Assembly (NCBI GenBank): GCA_037441775.1
Contig: JBBIRO010000045.1
Coordinates: forward strand, 1 to 25,206
Direction: 5' to 3'
DNA length: 25,206 nt
DNA from: CAMTWB01 sp037441775
Lineage (GTDB): Bacteria; Desulfobacterota; Syntrophia; Syntrophales; CAMTWB01
Positions 14,554 to 22,724 of the stretch are shown one piece after another. The position numbers and the translations under genes were made by a program. The notes under the pieces were generated by a model. The model saw only the letters and a list, made by a program, of their open reading frames with translations, made no database searches and was not told where the DNA came from. Each line of letters begins with the position of its first letter. The first letter of the stretch is position 1.

Positions 14554-15909
14554 GTGCAAGGAAATCAAATCGAACTGGGTAAGGGGCCGATACTGCCCCT
14601 CTTGATACAAATGAGCTGGCCTTCCATGGTGGGCATGTTTGCCATGGCCATCTACAATGTCGTCGATGGCCTCTGGGTGGCCCGCTTAAGCCACCAGGCC
14701 TTGGCGGCACTGACCATCTGTTACCCCCTTCATGCAATAATCCTGTCTATCGGGATCGGCACGGGTGTTGGCGTGGGTTCTTTTGCCGCCCGCATGTTTG
14801 GCGCCGGAGAGATTCAGCAGGCCAGACAGGCGGCCGGACAGACCATCAGCCTATCTTTTGCTCTGGGTATCCTTTTGATTCTTGTTGTCCAGTTGCATGC
14901 CGAAGCCATTTTGCTCTCCTTTGGCGCTACCGAAGAAACTCTCAGTCCGGCAGTCGAATACCTGCGGATTCTCGTCTGTGGCACTCCGTTCCTCTTTATC
15001 CTGTTTATTGCCAACAATCTGCTTCGCGCTGAGGGGAGACCCAAGTTGTCAATGTACATTGTATTAGCCTGGGCGGCTGTCGGCTCAACCTTGGCTTTCT
15101 TTCTCGTTTTCGGCTGGGGAATAGTTCCCCAAATGGGCCTGCGAGGCTCTGCCGTGGCTGCGGTTGGCGCCCAGTTTTTGCTCGGGAGCATTTCTTTGTA
15201 CCTGCTTACGCATAAAAATTCCCGCTACCGCCTTTCCTGGCGGCTGCTTTACCCAAAAATGGCTGTAACCTTAGCCACCTACCGTACCGGTCTTCCATCT
15301 ATAGTCATAAACGTGATCATGAGTGTCATCTTGATCCTCTATAACCATGTTCTAAGCGGTTTTGGCTCATCAGCGCTGGCCATTATGGGGTTGTGCTTCC
15401 GGATCAATTCCCTGGTGATGATGGTCATATTTGCTATCGGCCAGGGTGTGCTGCCCATAGTCAGCTACAACGAAGGGGCTCACCTCCATCATCGGAGCCG
15501 GGAAACGGTGCGGGTGGCGGTAAGAATGGCCCTGATGGTTGCCGGTGGCAGCAGCCTTGTCATCATAATATTTGCCCGCCCTATTCTCAGCCTTTTCATT
15601 ACCGATCAGCTTCTTTTGATTCAGGGGATTACCGCGCTTAGGATATACGTTACCATGTTGATTTTTTCCGGACCCATCTTCGTCTGGATCAACACATTTA
15701 TGGCTTTGGGCCGGGGTGCAGCCGCCATGACGCTCCTGATGGTTCGCGATGTTCTTTTTGTTGTGCCGCTGCTGTTTTTGTTGCCCCGCTGGCTGGGTCT
15801 CAATGGTATATGGATGGCTCAGACGATTGCCAATGCAATTATTTTTCTGATCATCTACTGCTGGATAAAAATACTTTTCGATAAAAAAACGATTCCAACA
15901 GAAGCATAA
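14554..15909 (+). CDS. MATE-family multidrug/metabolite exporter
   Basis: A 451-aa polytopic membrane protein of the MATE family (DinF/NorM-like), expected to export organic cations or metabolites using a Na+ or H+ gradient. About 12 hydrophobic segments are visible, in two similar halves. Typical motifs are QMSWPSMVGMFAMAIYNVVDGLWVARL near the N-terminus and GLCFRINSLVMMVIFAIGQGVLPIVSYN in the second half. The predicted start is GTG at 14554 with only a weak GGGCAGG upstream, so the start is less certain. It follows hydG by 93 nt across a strong stem-loop, and its link to hydrogenase function is doubtful. The substrate cannot be predicted. Confidence 0.88.
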   Translation: MQGNQIELGKGPILPLLIQMSWPSMVGMFAMAIYNVVDGLWVARLSHQALAALTICYPLHAIILSIGIGTGVGVGSFAARMFGAGEIQQARQAAGQTISLSFALGILLILVVQLHAEAILLSFGATEETLSPAVEYLRILVCGTPFLFILFIANNLLRAEGRPKLSMYIVLAWAAVGSTLAFFLVFGWGIVPQMGLRGSAVAAVGAQFLLGSISLYLLTHKNSRYRLSWRLLYPKMAVTLATYRTGLPSIVINVIMSVILILYNHVLSGFGSSALAIMGLCFRINSLVMMVIFAIGQGVLPIVSYNEGAHLHHRSRETVRVAVRMALMVAGGSSLVIIIFARPILSLFITDQLLLIQGITALRIYVTMLIFSGPIFVWINTFMALGRGAAAMTLLMVRDVLFVVPLLFLLPRWLGLNGIWMAQTIANAIIFLIIYCWIKILFDKKTIPTEA

Positions 15910-16012
15910 GAAGACTTGCACTTAACCACAAGCTTTGATAAAAGCCCTCCATCCACAAAGACATAAACGCCTTTAGGCAACCGCAATATTTTGCTGCGAC
16001 AATAATGCCTTA

Positions 16013-16038
16013 CCAGTGCGCCCTGGCGCCTGGATTTT
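16013..16038 (+). terminator. Candidate intrinsic terminator after the MATE gene
   Basis: CCAG (16013-16016), one unpaired T, and GCGC (16018-16021) pair with GCGC (16026-16029) and CTGG (16030-16033) around the loop CCTG, giving an 8-bp GC-rich stem. TTTT follows at 16035-16038. It lies 100 nt after the stop of the exporter gene and before the acyl-CoA synthetase. Confidence 0.42.
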
Positions 16039-16121
16039 CCCGGAAGGTCTCAACTGCAGACCTATGACCTGGTCCTTTTGAATGCATTTGCTGTGTTACT
16101 ACATTCTCGCAAGGAGGTACT

Positions 16122-17705
16122 ATGATCTTAACGGAAATGCTCAACAAGGCAAAAAAACTCCACCCCCAAAAAGAGGCCGTCCGCTGCGGTGATCATGTTT
16201 TCACCTACCGTGAATTTGCCCGCCGGATAAACGCCCTTGCTTGTGTTCTTAGCGAATCAGGTGTGGCCAGAAACGACAAGGTGGCAGTCCTGTTACCCAA
16301 CTGCCATCGTTTCCTGGAGATTTACTTTGCCGTCGCTCAAATCGGTGCTGTTTCCGTGCCGCTTAACTTTCGCCTCTCCCCGGGCGAGCTGTCTTACATT
16401 CTCACCGATTCGGAAGCGAAAGTTTTAATCGTCGATCCATCTTTTTCCCCGACTGTCAAATCGATCCGATCTGCGGGCCAGTTTTCCTTTTTAAGAGTTA
16501 TCTGGGTCGCATCTCCCGGAGAGGCAGCTCAAAAGGATGACTGGGATTATGAGCATCTGGTCGCTTCAAAAATGGACGCGCCAGATATTCAATCTCCCTC
16601 ACAACCGGAGGATTGCGCTCAGATATACTACACCAGCGGGACCACGGGCCGCCCCAAGGGGGTCATGCTCTCCCACAAGAACGTTTATATCCATGCCTTA
16701 GGAACAGTAGCGGAGTTGCACTTGACCGACTCTGATGTCTGGATTCACGCGGCGCCGCTATTCCACCTGGCAGACGCCTGGGCCACCTGGGCTATCACTT
16801 TAGTCGGCGGAACCCACGTTTTAGTCAGAGAATTTAACGCCAAGGCCGTTTTGGAAATATTCCAAAAAGAAAAAGCCACTATCACCAATCTGATTCCCAC
16901 CATGTTGAACCTGATGGTCAACCATGCCGACGCCGGAAACTACGATTATAGTAGCCTGCGGGCCATTTTAAGCGGCGGCGCCCCGATTGCCCCGGAGGTG
17001 GTACGCAAGATCGTAGAAACCTTTAAATGCGAATACATCCAGACTTACGGCATGACCGAGACGAGCCCCTATCTTACCCTCTCTTTGCTCAAGGAACATC
17101 TCAAGAGTCTGCCACCCGCGGAGCAGTTGCGTTTTAAGGCAAAAACCGGACGGGAATTCATCGCCGTTGAACTGAAGGTTATAAACGAGCAGGGTCAGGA
17201 AATTGCCCCGGATGAAAAAGAAGTGGGTGAAATTATCGTTCGCGGCGACATTGTCACCAATGGCTACTGGAAGTTGCCGGAAGAAACGGCCAAGGCTATC
17301 CGAAACGGCTGGCTCTACACGGGCGACATGGCAGTAATCGACAAGGAAGGCTACGTTACAATTGTTGATCGTAAGAAGGACATGATTTTAACCGGCGGCG
17401 AAAATGTTTACTCCACGGAAGTTGAAAATGTTCTTTACCTGCATCCCGCCATCCTCGAGTGCACAGTTGTCGGCATTCCCGATGAGAAGTGGGGGGAGGC
17501 GGTCAAGGGGGTGGTGGTTTTAAAGCCTGGCCTTCAAGCGACAGGGCCGGAAATAATAGCCTTCTGCAAAGAAAGGATCGCCCACTACAAGGCGCCAAAG
17601 TCGATTGATTTTATTGATGCCCTGCCGCGCACCGGGTCAGGCAAGATTCAAAAAAAGGTGCTGCGCGACAGGTACTGGGAGGGCTATGAGAAAAAGATCA
17701 ACTAA
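16122..17705 (+). CDS. AMP-forming acyl-CoA synthetase
   Basis: A 527-aa adenylate-forming enzyme (ANL superfamily) that activates a carboxylic acid with ATP and joins it to coenzyme A. The ATP-binding loop YYTSGTTGRPKGVMLSH (169-185), the A5 motif QTYGMTETSP, the hinge region GWLYTGDMAVIDKEGYVTIVDRKKDMI and the C-terminal catalytic Lys in RTGSGKIQKK are all present. Overall it looks like medium/long-chain fatty acid-CoA ligases. The true substrate (fatty, aromatic or other acid) is not readable. The start at 16122 is firm, with AAGGAGG 4-5 nt upstream. It heads a likely operon with a DUF1850 protein and a TAXI transporter, which suggests activation of an imported acid. Confidence 0.93.
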   Translation: MILTEMLNKAKKLHPQKEAVRCGDHVFTYREFARRINALACVLSESGVARNDKVAVLLPNCHRFLEIYFAVAQIGAVSVPLNFRLSPGELSYILTDSEAKVLIVDPSFSPTVKSIRSAGQFSFLRVIWVASPGEAAQKDDWDYEHLVASKMDAPDIQSPSQPEDCAQIYYTSGTTGRPKGVMLSHKNVYIHALGTVAELHLTDSDVWIHAAPLFHLADAWATWAITLVGGTHVLVREFNAKAVLEIFQKEKATITNLIPTMLNLMVNHADAGNYDYSSLRAILSGGAPIAPEVVRKIVETFKCEYIQTYGMTETSPYLTLSLLKEHLKSLPPAEQLRFKAKTGREFIAVELKVINEQGQEIAPDEKEVGEIIVRGDIVTNGYWKLPEETAKAIRNGWLYTGDMAVIDKEGYVTIVDRKKDMILTGGENVYSTEVENVLYLHPAILECTVVGIPDEKWGEAVKGVVVLKPGLQATGPEIIAFCKERIAHYKAPKSIDFIDALPRTGSGKIQKKVLRDRYWEGYEKKIN

Positions 17706-17726
17706 CTGCCGTCAGCCGCTGCCGGC

Positions 17727-18200
17727 TTGCTTTTGTTGCCCATGCTTTACATCATAGGCGTTGCATTAGTCGGCATTGCCCTGCTTAGTCCCTTAACCTC
17801 TCTGGCCATCTATAACCCCGGAGGACGGGAGTTGGAGCGGGTATATCTCGCGGAGGGAAGTCAAGTCGTAATTTCCCATATCAACTCGATTTACGATGCC
17901 CGGGTGGACGAACTTCTGGAGTTGAAGGACGGAGCTCTGGAACTTACCAATGTTAAAACAGCGTCACACGGGGTTCACGAGTATTACCGAACGGACGACA
18001 GGAGCACAAAACACCGCTTTACCGAGATAAGCCTGATTAACAGCGCTGACCGGGAATTCGCCATTGTTGTGAACAAAAAAAGGCTCAATGCCATCGAGGA
18101 AAATAAAAACACCGCTATCCGCATACGAATAGAGACGAGCAGCGTCGGAAGCAGGCTAATGGCGAGCTCCCAAGGCTCTCCATTAGCCGACAAGCAATAG
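17727..18200 (+). CDS. DUF1850-like protein of the TAXI transporter cluster
   Basis: A 157-aa protein with one N-terminal hydrophobic segment (about 6-27), a signal peptide or membrane anchor, followed by a small soluble domain. Its sequence (VYLAEGSQVVISHINSIYDARVDELLEL) fits the DUF1850 family, whose genes often sit beside TAXI-type TRAP transporter genes; function is unknown. The domain would lie outside the cytoplasmic membrane. The start is unclear: TTG 17727, TTG 17736 and ATG 17742 are in frame and none has a good ribosome site. ATG 17742 still gives a normal signal peptide. It lies 21 nt after the acyl-CoA synthetase and 32 nt before the binding protein, so the genes probably form one operon. 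Confidence 0.68.
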   Translation: MLLLPMLYIIGVALVGIALLSPLTSLAIYNPGGRELERVYLAEGSQVVISHINSIYDARVDELLELKDGALELTNVKTASHGVHEYYRTDDRSTKHRFTEISLINSADREFAIVVNKKRLNAIEENKNTAIRIRIETSSVGSRLMASSQGSPLADKQ

Positions 18201-18232
18201 AGATTCATAAACCACTAACAAGGAGGATTAAG

Positions 18233-19189
18233 ATGAAGAAAACTTTGGTCAGCTTATTGTTATTAGCGGTTACGATATTTTTTGCCGCGGACGTCATGGC
18301 TCAGGCTAAGCTCAAGATAGGCATTGCCGCCGGCGGCACCGGCGGGGTTTATTACCCTCTGGCCGGAACATTGGCGGAGATAATAAACCAGAAGGTTGCC
18401 AACGTCGAGGCCGTCGCAGAGGTAACGGGAGCATCGGTCGAGAATGTGAGACTGGTTGGCCGGAAGGAAGTAACCCTGGCCTTTGCCATGAATGACGTGG
18501 TGTATCAGGCCCATGCCGGCGAAGGCAGGTTTAAGGATAGCAAGATTGAATCTTTGCGAACCATTGTCCAACTCTATCCCAATCTCTACCATGTGGTCAC
18601 CCTGGCCAAGAACCCGATTCATAAGATCAGCGACCTGAAAGGAAAACGGGTATCCGTAGGCGCGCCGGGAAGCGGCACGGAAGCAAAGACCGGACTGGTC
18701 ATGCCGCTGCTTGGCCTGCCCTATCCCGACATGAGGATTTACCGCCTGTCCTTTACGGAAAACGTCACCGCTCTTCGCGACGGAACCATTGACGCGGCGA
18801 CCTGGTCGGTTGGTCCTCCCACTTCCTCCATTATAGATCTGGCCTCTTCGCATGAAATCAGACTTATACCAATCACTATCGCCGAAGGCGACCGGGTACA
18901 GAAACAATATCCTTTTTATATTGACGCCGTGATCCCCAGAAATACCTACCAGAACCAGAAGGAAGACATTGTTACCCTGGGCGTCTGGAACTCCATTGTT
19001 TGCAACAAGGATACCCCGGATGATCTGATTTACAATCTTGTAAAGGCTATCTTTGAAAACAAGAGAATGCTGACCACAACCCACAAGATAGCAGAGTTCA
19101 TGACTCCTGATGTTTCGGCCAAATCAAGCCCCATCCCGGTTCATCCGGGGGCATTGAGATACTTCAGGGAAGTTGGGGCGATAAAATAA
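18233..19189 (+). CDS. TAXI-family TRAP transporter solute-binding protein
   Basis: A 318-aa periplasmic binding protein. A Sec signal peptide is clear: KK, a hydrophobic core to about residue 19, and VMA before QAK, with cleavage probably after A23. The mature start KLKIGIAAGGTGGVYYPLAGTLAEIIN is the hallmark of TAXI (TRAP-associated extracytoplasmic immunoglobulin-like) proteins. LKGKRVSVGAPGSGTEAKT and DAATWSVGPPTSSI also fit. It captures a substrate, often a carboxylate or amino acid such as glutamate in known examples, and passes it to the membrane permease. AAGGAGG lies just before ATG 18233. A strong hairpin after its stop separates it from the permease gene. Confidence 0.93.
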   Translation: MKKTLVSLLLLAVTIFFAADVMAQAKLKIGIAAGGTGGVYYPLAGTLAEIINQKVANVEAVAEVTGASVENVRLVGRKEVTLAFAMNDVVYQAHAGEGRFKDSKIESLRTIVQLYPNLYHVVTLAKNPIHKISDLKGKRVSVGAPGSGTEAKTGLVMPLLGLPYPDMRIYRLSFTENVTALRDGTIDAATWSVGPPTSSIIDLASSHEIRLIPITIAEGDRVQKQYPFYIDAVIPRNTYQNQKEDIVTLGVWNSIVCNKDTPDDLIYNLVKAIFENKRMLTTTHKIAEFMTPDVSAKSSPIPVHPGALRYFREVGAIK

Positions 19190-19225
19190 CTTAACTGCGA
19201 AATTGCTATAGAGTAAGCAGACAGT

Positions 19226-19260
19226 GGGGGGAAGATCAGGGGAAACCTGCTCTTCCCTCC
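19226..19260 (+). terminator. Intercistronic hairpin between TAXI binding protein and permease
   Basis: GGGGGGAAGA (19226-19235) plus CAGG (19237-19240) pair with CCTG (19246-19249) plus TCTTCCCTCC (19251-19260). There is one mismatch and one G-T wobble, with loop GGAAA. Only TT follows, so it may act as a partial terminator or as an RNA stabiliser. Either would give more binding protein than permease, as is common for binding-protein transporters. Confidence 0.5.
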
Positions 19261-19336
19261 TTGACTGAATACGTTTCATTTGCATCACATATAAACGAGA
19301 AGATACCACCAATAAAAACCAGACGAGGAGAATAAA

Positions 19337-21175
19337 ATGGGGAAAGCCTTATCTTCCATCGGTGTCGTCTTTGCTGTTTTACTTTCGCTTTTTCATCTCT
19401 ATTCGGCCTATATGGGTACCCTCGACCCCTGGTCGATGAGGACGATCCACCTCACCCTGGGCATGGGCATCGCCTTTTTAACCTACCCGCTCATTAAAGG
19501 AAAAGAGATATCCTACCTGGAAATTATCTTGGTGATTCTGAGCCTGGCATGCGGCCTGTATATTATCCTCAATATGGATGCCATTATTGATCGCTCGGGA
19601 ATGCCAAACCGCTGGGATATTGTTTTGGGCATAGTGACAATTCTGCTGGTTCTGGAGATGACCAGGCGGGTAATCGGCCTGCCTTTGGTTATCGTGGCCG
19701 CTTTCTTTCTCGTTTATTCCCTCTACGGCAACTACCTTCCCGGTATCTTATCCCACCGCGGATACAGCCTGGAGCGGATCGCCGCTCACATGTACACCAG
19801 CACGGAGGGAATTTTTGGAATACCGCTGGGAGTATCCGCTTCGTTCGTGATTTTATTCGTCATTTTCGGAGCCTTTCTTGAGGCAACCAAGACGGGTGAT
19901 TTCTTTATAAACTTTGCCAACGCCATCGCCGGCAAGGCCCGGGGTGGCCCGGCGAAAGTTGCGGTAATATCGAGCTCGCTTTTTGGAACCATTTCCGGCA
20001 GCGCCGTGGCTAATGTTGTGGGCACCGGCACCTATACTATTCCGCTCATGAAAAGGACCGGTTACTCCCCACATTTCTCCGCCTCGGTGGAAGCGGTAGC
20101 GTCGAGCGGCGGCCAACTGATGCCACCGGTCATGGGTGCCGCCGCCTTTGTCATCTCCGAGATGACCGGCGTAAGTTACATCAAGATCTGCCTTGCGGCA
20201 GTGATCCCCAGTTTCCTCTATTATATCTCCCTGTTTGGCGCCGTCCATTTCGAGGCGCAACGGGCCGGCTTGAGGGGCTTAAGAGACGACGAGGTGCCGC
20301 AACTGTGGCAGACCGTAAAGAGCCAGGGTTATCTGGCGCTCTCCGCCCTGGTCTTGATCTATTTTCTGGCGATTAAATATACCTCTCCCCAGTTTGCCGC
20401 CTTCTGGGCCATCATCTCTTCGATCATTATAAGTTCATTTACGGCCTACAGCAGACTGAACCTGACGAGCTTTATCAAGGCCCTGGAAAATGGCGCCAAA
20501 GGGGCATTAAGTGTTATTGCGGCCTGCGCTGCGGCCGGTCTGGTCGTGGGGGCGGTAACCCTTACCGGACTGGGATTGAAGTTTTCCAGCGCGGTCATTC
20601 AGTTGGCCGGCGGAAATCTTTACCTGACTCTCGTCTTCACCATGATCGCCTCCCTCATTTTAGGCATGGGACTTCCGACAACCGCGGCCTATATAATTTG
20701 CGCCATCCTGGCCGTGCCCGCCCTGACTACCTTGGGAGTGGACACTCTGGCGGCCCATCTCTTCGTCTTTTATTTCGCCATCCTCTCCGCCATTACGCCG
20801 CCGGTGGCTCTGGCCGCTTTCGCCGCCGCCGGCATCGCGAAGAGCGATTCCATGAAAACTGGCGTCACCGCAGTTCGCATCGGCCTGGCTGCATTTCTAG
20901 TCCCCTACATGTTCGTCTTCAACCCATCCCTTTTGATGCGGGGTGAGATAACGGAGATTCTCTGGGTGCTTATCACAGCCACACTGGGTGTAATACTGCT
21001 GGCCTGCTCGACCATCGGCTGGCTGATAAAAGGCACCACACTGTGGGAAAGAGCGCTGCTCTTCATTGCGGCCATCCTGATGGTTGAACCTCAGCTCACA
21101 ACCGATCTTATCGCCGCTCTGCTGCTGGCTCCGGTAGTATTCCATCAGTTAAAAAAACCTCGAGTAGCCAGTTAG
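19337..21175 (+). CDS. TRAP transporter fused permease (DctQ-DctM type)
   Basis: A 612-aa integral membrane protein combining the small 4-helix (DctQ-like) and large 12-helix (DctM-like) subunits in one chain, the usual form for TAXI systems. It moves the substrate delivered by the binding protein inward, normally driven by a Na+ gradient. The most conserved stretch is GTISGSAVANVVGTGTYTIPLMKR followed by VEAVASSGGQLMPPVMGAAAF (about residues 215-270). A second match is MGLPTTAAYIICAILAVPAL in the second half. GAGGAG stands 6-7 nt before ATG 19337. It follows the binding protein by 147 nt and ends the cluster; repeat-bearing DNA comes next. Confidence 0.94.
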   Translation: MGKALSSIGVVFAVLLSLFHLYSAYMGTLDPWSMRTIHLTLGMGIAFLTYPLIKGKEISYLEIILVILSLACGLYIILNMDAIIDRSGMPNRWDIVLGIVTILLVLEMTRRVIGLPLVIVAAFFLVYSLYGNYLPGILSHRGYSLERIAAHMYTSTEGIFGIPLGVSASFVILFVIFGAFLEATKTGDFFINFANAIAGKARGGPAKVAVISSSLFGTISGSAVANVVGTGTYTIPLMKRTGYSPHFSASVEAVASSGGQLMPPVMGAAAFVISEMTGVSYIKICLAAVIPSFLYYISLFGAVHFEAQRAGLRGLRDDEVPQLWQTVKSQGYLALSALVLIYFLAIKYTSPQFAAFWAIISSIIISSFTAYSRLNLTSFIKALENGAKGALSVIAACAAAGLVVGAVTLTGLGLKFSSAVIQLAGGNLYLTLVFTMIASLILGMGLPTTAAYIICAILAVPALTTLGVDTLAAHLFVFYFAILSAITPPVALAAFAAAGIAKSDSMKTGVTAVRIGLAAFLVPYMFVFNPSLLMRGEITEILWVLITATLGVILLACSTIGWLIKGTTLWERALLFIAAILMVEPQLTTDLIAALLLAPVVFHQLKKPRVAS

Positions 21176-21192
21176 TCGTTATCGGACGAGGC

Positions 21193-21258
21193 TTGACGGC
21201 TTCGTAAAAACTAAAAAATTCCCTCCCCCTTATGGCCTCCTGCCGGGGGAGGGGAATT
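21193..21258 (+). repeat. Interspersed repeat copy 2 with GC-rich hairpin
   Basis: The core TTGACGGCTTCGTAAAAA (21193-21210) differs from the 2643 copy at one base. Next to it AATTCCCTCCCCC (21217-21229) pairs with GGGGGAGGGGAATT (21245-21258) with one bulged base and a 15-nt loop. The stretch that follows (to about 21355, including CTGCGACATCCCTCGTCAC and AAAGTACGACTCATTTC) also looks like the body of a repeat I associate with Desulfobacterota intergenic DNA. Its right-hand limit is not determined. It probably also serves to end the TRAP operon. Confidence 0.5.
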
Positions 21259-21373
21259 CGGAGTTCTGCGACATCCCTCGTCACTCAAGGCGCGCCCTAA
21301 AGTACGACTCATTTCTTACTGATTTGTGCGTCTTACATTGCGAAATTTGTTGTAAAGCCATCCTAAAATTTCA

Positions 21374-21402
21374 TTGACCAGCAAAAAAATAGTTGCTAAA
21401 CA
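21374..21402 (+). promoter_or_regulatory. Possible sigma-70 promoter for the amino-sugar genes
   Basis: TTGACC (21374-21379), a 17-bp spacer, then TAAACA (21397-21402). The -35 box matches 5 of 6 bases and the -10 box only 3 of 6. Transcription would start near 21409, about 40 nt before the first amino-sugar gene. The spacing is right but the -10 box is weak. Confidence 0.3.
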
Positions 21403-21448
21403 GCGCCGAACCTTAATCTCATAACCGGTATATTTCTTTAGGTGAAAA

Positions 21449-22690
21449 TTGGAGCCGAAAATACGAGCCGAACTTAAGATACGCCAACTGCTTAAAAAGG
21501 GCGTGGATATTCCCAACCCCTTAAGCCTTGATATTGGCGACGAAGTTAATATCGATCAAATATCGTCAGAAGGCGTCAAGATCTATCCGGGATGCAGAAT
21601 TTATGGCGACAAAACGGTGATATCGGCCGGCTGCCGGCTCGGATACGAGGCGCCCGCGACTATTGATAACTGCCAGATGGGCGCCAAAGTTGAGCTTAGA
21701 GGGGGGTTCTTCAGTAATGCCGTCTTTCTGGAGAAAGCCAACCTGGGCCTGGGCGCGCAGGTGCGCGAAGGCTGCATTCTTGAAGAAGAAGCCAACGGCG
21801 CCCACTGCGTCGGATTGAAACAGACAATTCTTTTTCCCTTTGTAACGCTGGGCAGCCTGATTAACTTTTGCGACTGCCTCATGGCCGGGGGAACCAGCCG
21901 CAAGAATCACAGCGAAGTTGGAAGTTCTTATATTCACTTTAATTTCACGCCGGACGCCGACAAAACGACCCCTTCGCTGCTAGGCGATGTGCCGCGGGGC
22001 GTTATGCTGAACCAGCCCCCGATCTTTCTGGGCGGCCAGGGCGGCATCGTCGGCCCGGTGCGGCTGGGGTACGGTAACGTCGTGGCCGCGGGATCGATCC
22101 TAAGAAGGGATTATCCGCGGGACAACCAATTGATCGTCGCGCCTATGCCGGCCGGCTCTGCACGAAACTTCACACCGGCGGTGTATCCCAATATCGGACG
22201 CATCATTGAAAACAACATTCTTTACCTTGCAAACCTCAAGGCCCTGGAAACCTGGTACCGGCAGGTGAGAAAAGCCTTTTTCGAGGCGGCCGAATTCGGT
22301 CCGCTACTGTATGACGGCGTCTTGGGCCAGCTTACCCTGGCCCGCGAGGAACGCCTAAAAAGGCTCGGAGCCATGGCTCAAAGGGCGGCCCTTGCGGCCT
22401 CGACGGAACCAAATTCGGCGGCTGCCCGGACCGCGTTTTATGAAAATATTCAGTCCATCGCAAGCCTCTTCAAAGCGGATATTTGCAAAGATGAAACCAA
22501 GCGGCTTGGGGACGGATTTCTAGAAGATTTTCACCAGGTTGCCGGACGCGACCGGACAAATTATATTGAGACGATCCGAAATCTGCCGCCGGAGGTTGCC
22601 GCAAGGGGCGTCATATGGCTCAAAAGCCTTGTCGATGAATATTGTGCAGGAGTCGCAACTCTTACGCCGTCACTGGGGATATTCAAGTAA
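21449..22690 (+). CDS. Left-handed beta-helix protein related to the GlmU acyltransferase domain
   Basis: A 413-aa protein. Residues about 40-250 hold hexapeptide-type repeats of a left-handed beta-helix (GVKIYPGCRIYG, ISAGCRLG, AKVELRG, LGAQVREGCIL). A stretch then resembles the GlmU acetyltransferase region (MAGGTSRKNHSEVGSSYI, then GIVGPVRLGYGNVVAAGSIL). Residues about 260-413 are mostly helical and unrecognised. Such proteins are sometimes labelled UDP-N-acetylglucosamine pyrophosphorylase, but the nucleotidyltransferase domain (GlmU N-half) is absent, so uridylyl transfer is not supported. An acyltransferase or sugar-nucleotide-binding role is likelier. The start is TTG at 21449, with AGGTGA at 21440-21445. 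It lies 34 nt before glmM, which ties it to amino-sugar metabolism. Confidence 0.75.
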   Translation: MEPKIRAELKIRQLLKKGVDIPNPLSLDIGDEVNIDQISSEGVKIYPGCRIYGDKTVISAGCRLGYEAPATIDNCQMGAKVELRGGFFSNAVFLEKANLGLGAQVREGCILEEEANGAHCVGLKQTILFPFVTLGSLINFCDCLMAGGTSRKNHSEVGSSYIHFNFTPDADKTTPSLLGDVPRGVMLNQPPIFLGGQGGIVGPVRLGYGNVVAAGSILRRDYPRDNQLIVAPMPAGSARNFTPAVYPNIGRIIENNILYLANLKALETWYRQVRKAFFEAAEFGPLLYDGVLGQLTLAREERLKRLGAMAQRAALAASTEPNSAAARTAFYENIQSIASLFKADICKDETKRLGDGFLEDFHQVAGRDRTNYIETIRNLPPEVAARGVIWLKSLVDEYCAGVATLTPSLGIFK

Positions 22691-22724
22691 TAATTCTAAC
22701 CTTCTCGATACAAGGAGTAAATGA

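Noticed and set aside
16078..16105. Possible -35/-10 pair before the acyl-CoA synthetase
   Set aside because: Matches of 4/6 and 4/6, and the implied start would fall on the ribosome binding site, leaving no usable leader.
18263..19084. 273-codon minus-strand open frame opposite the TAXI binding protein
   Set aside because: The + strand gene has a signal peptide, a ribosome site and clear family motifs; the antisense frame has none.
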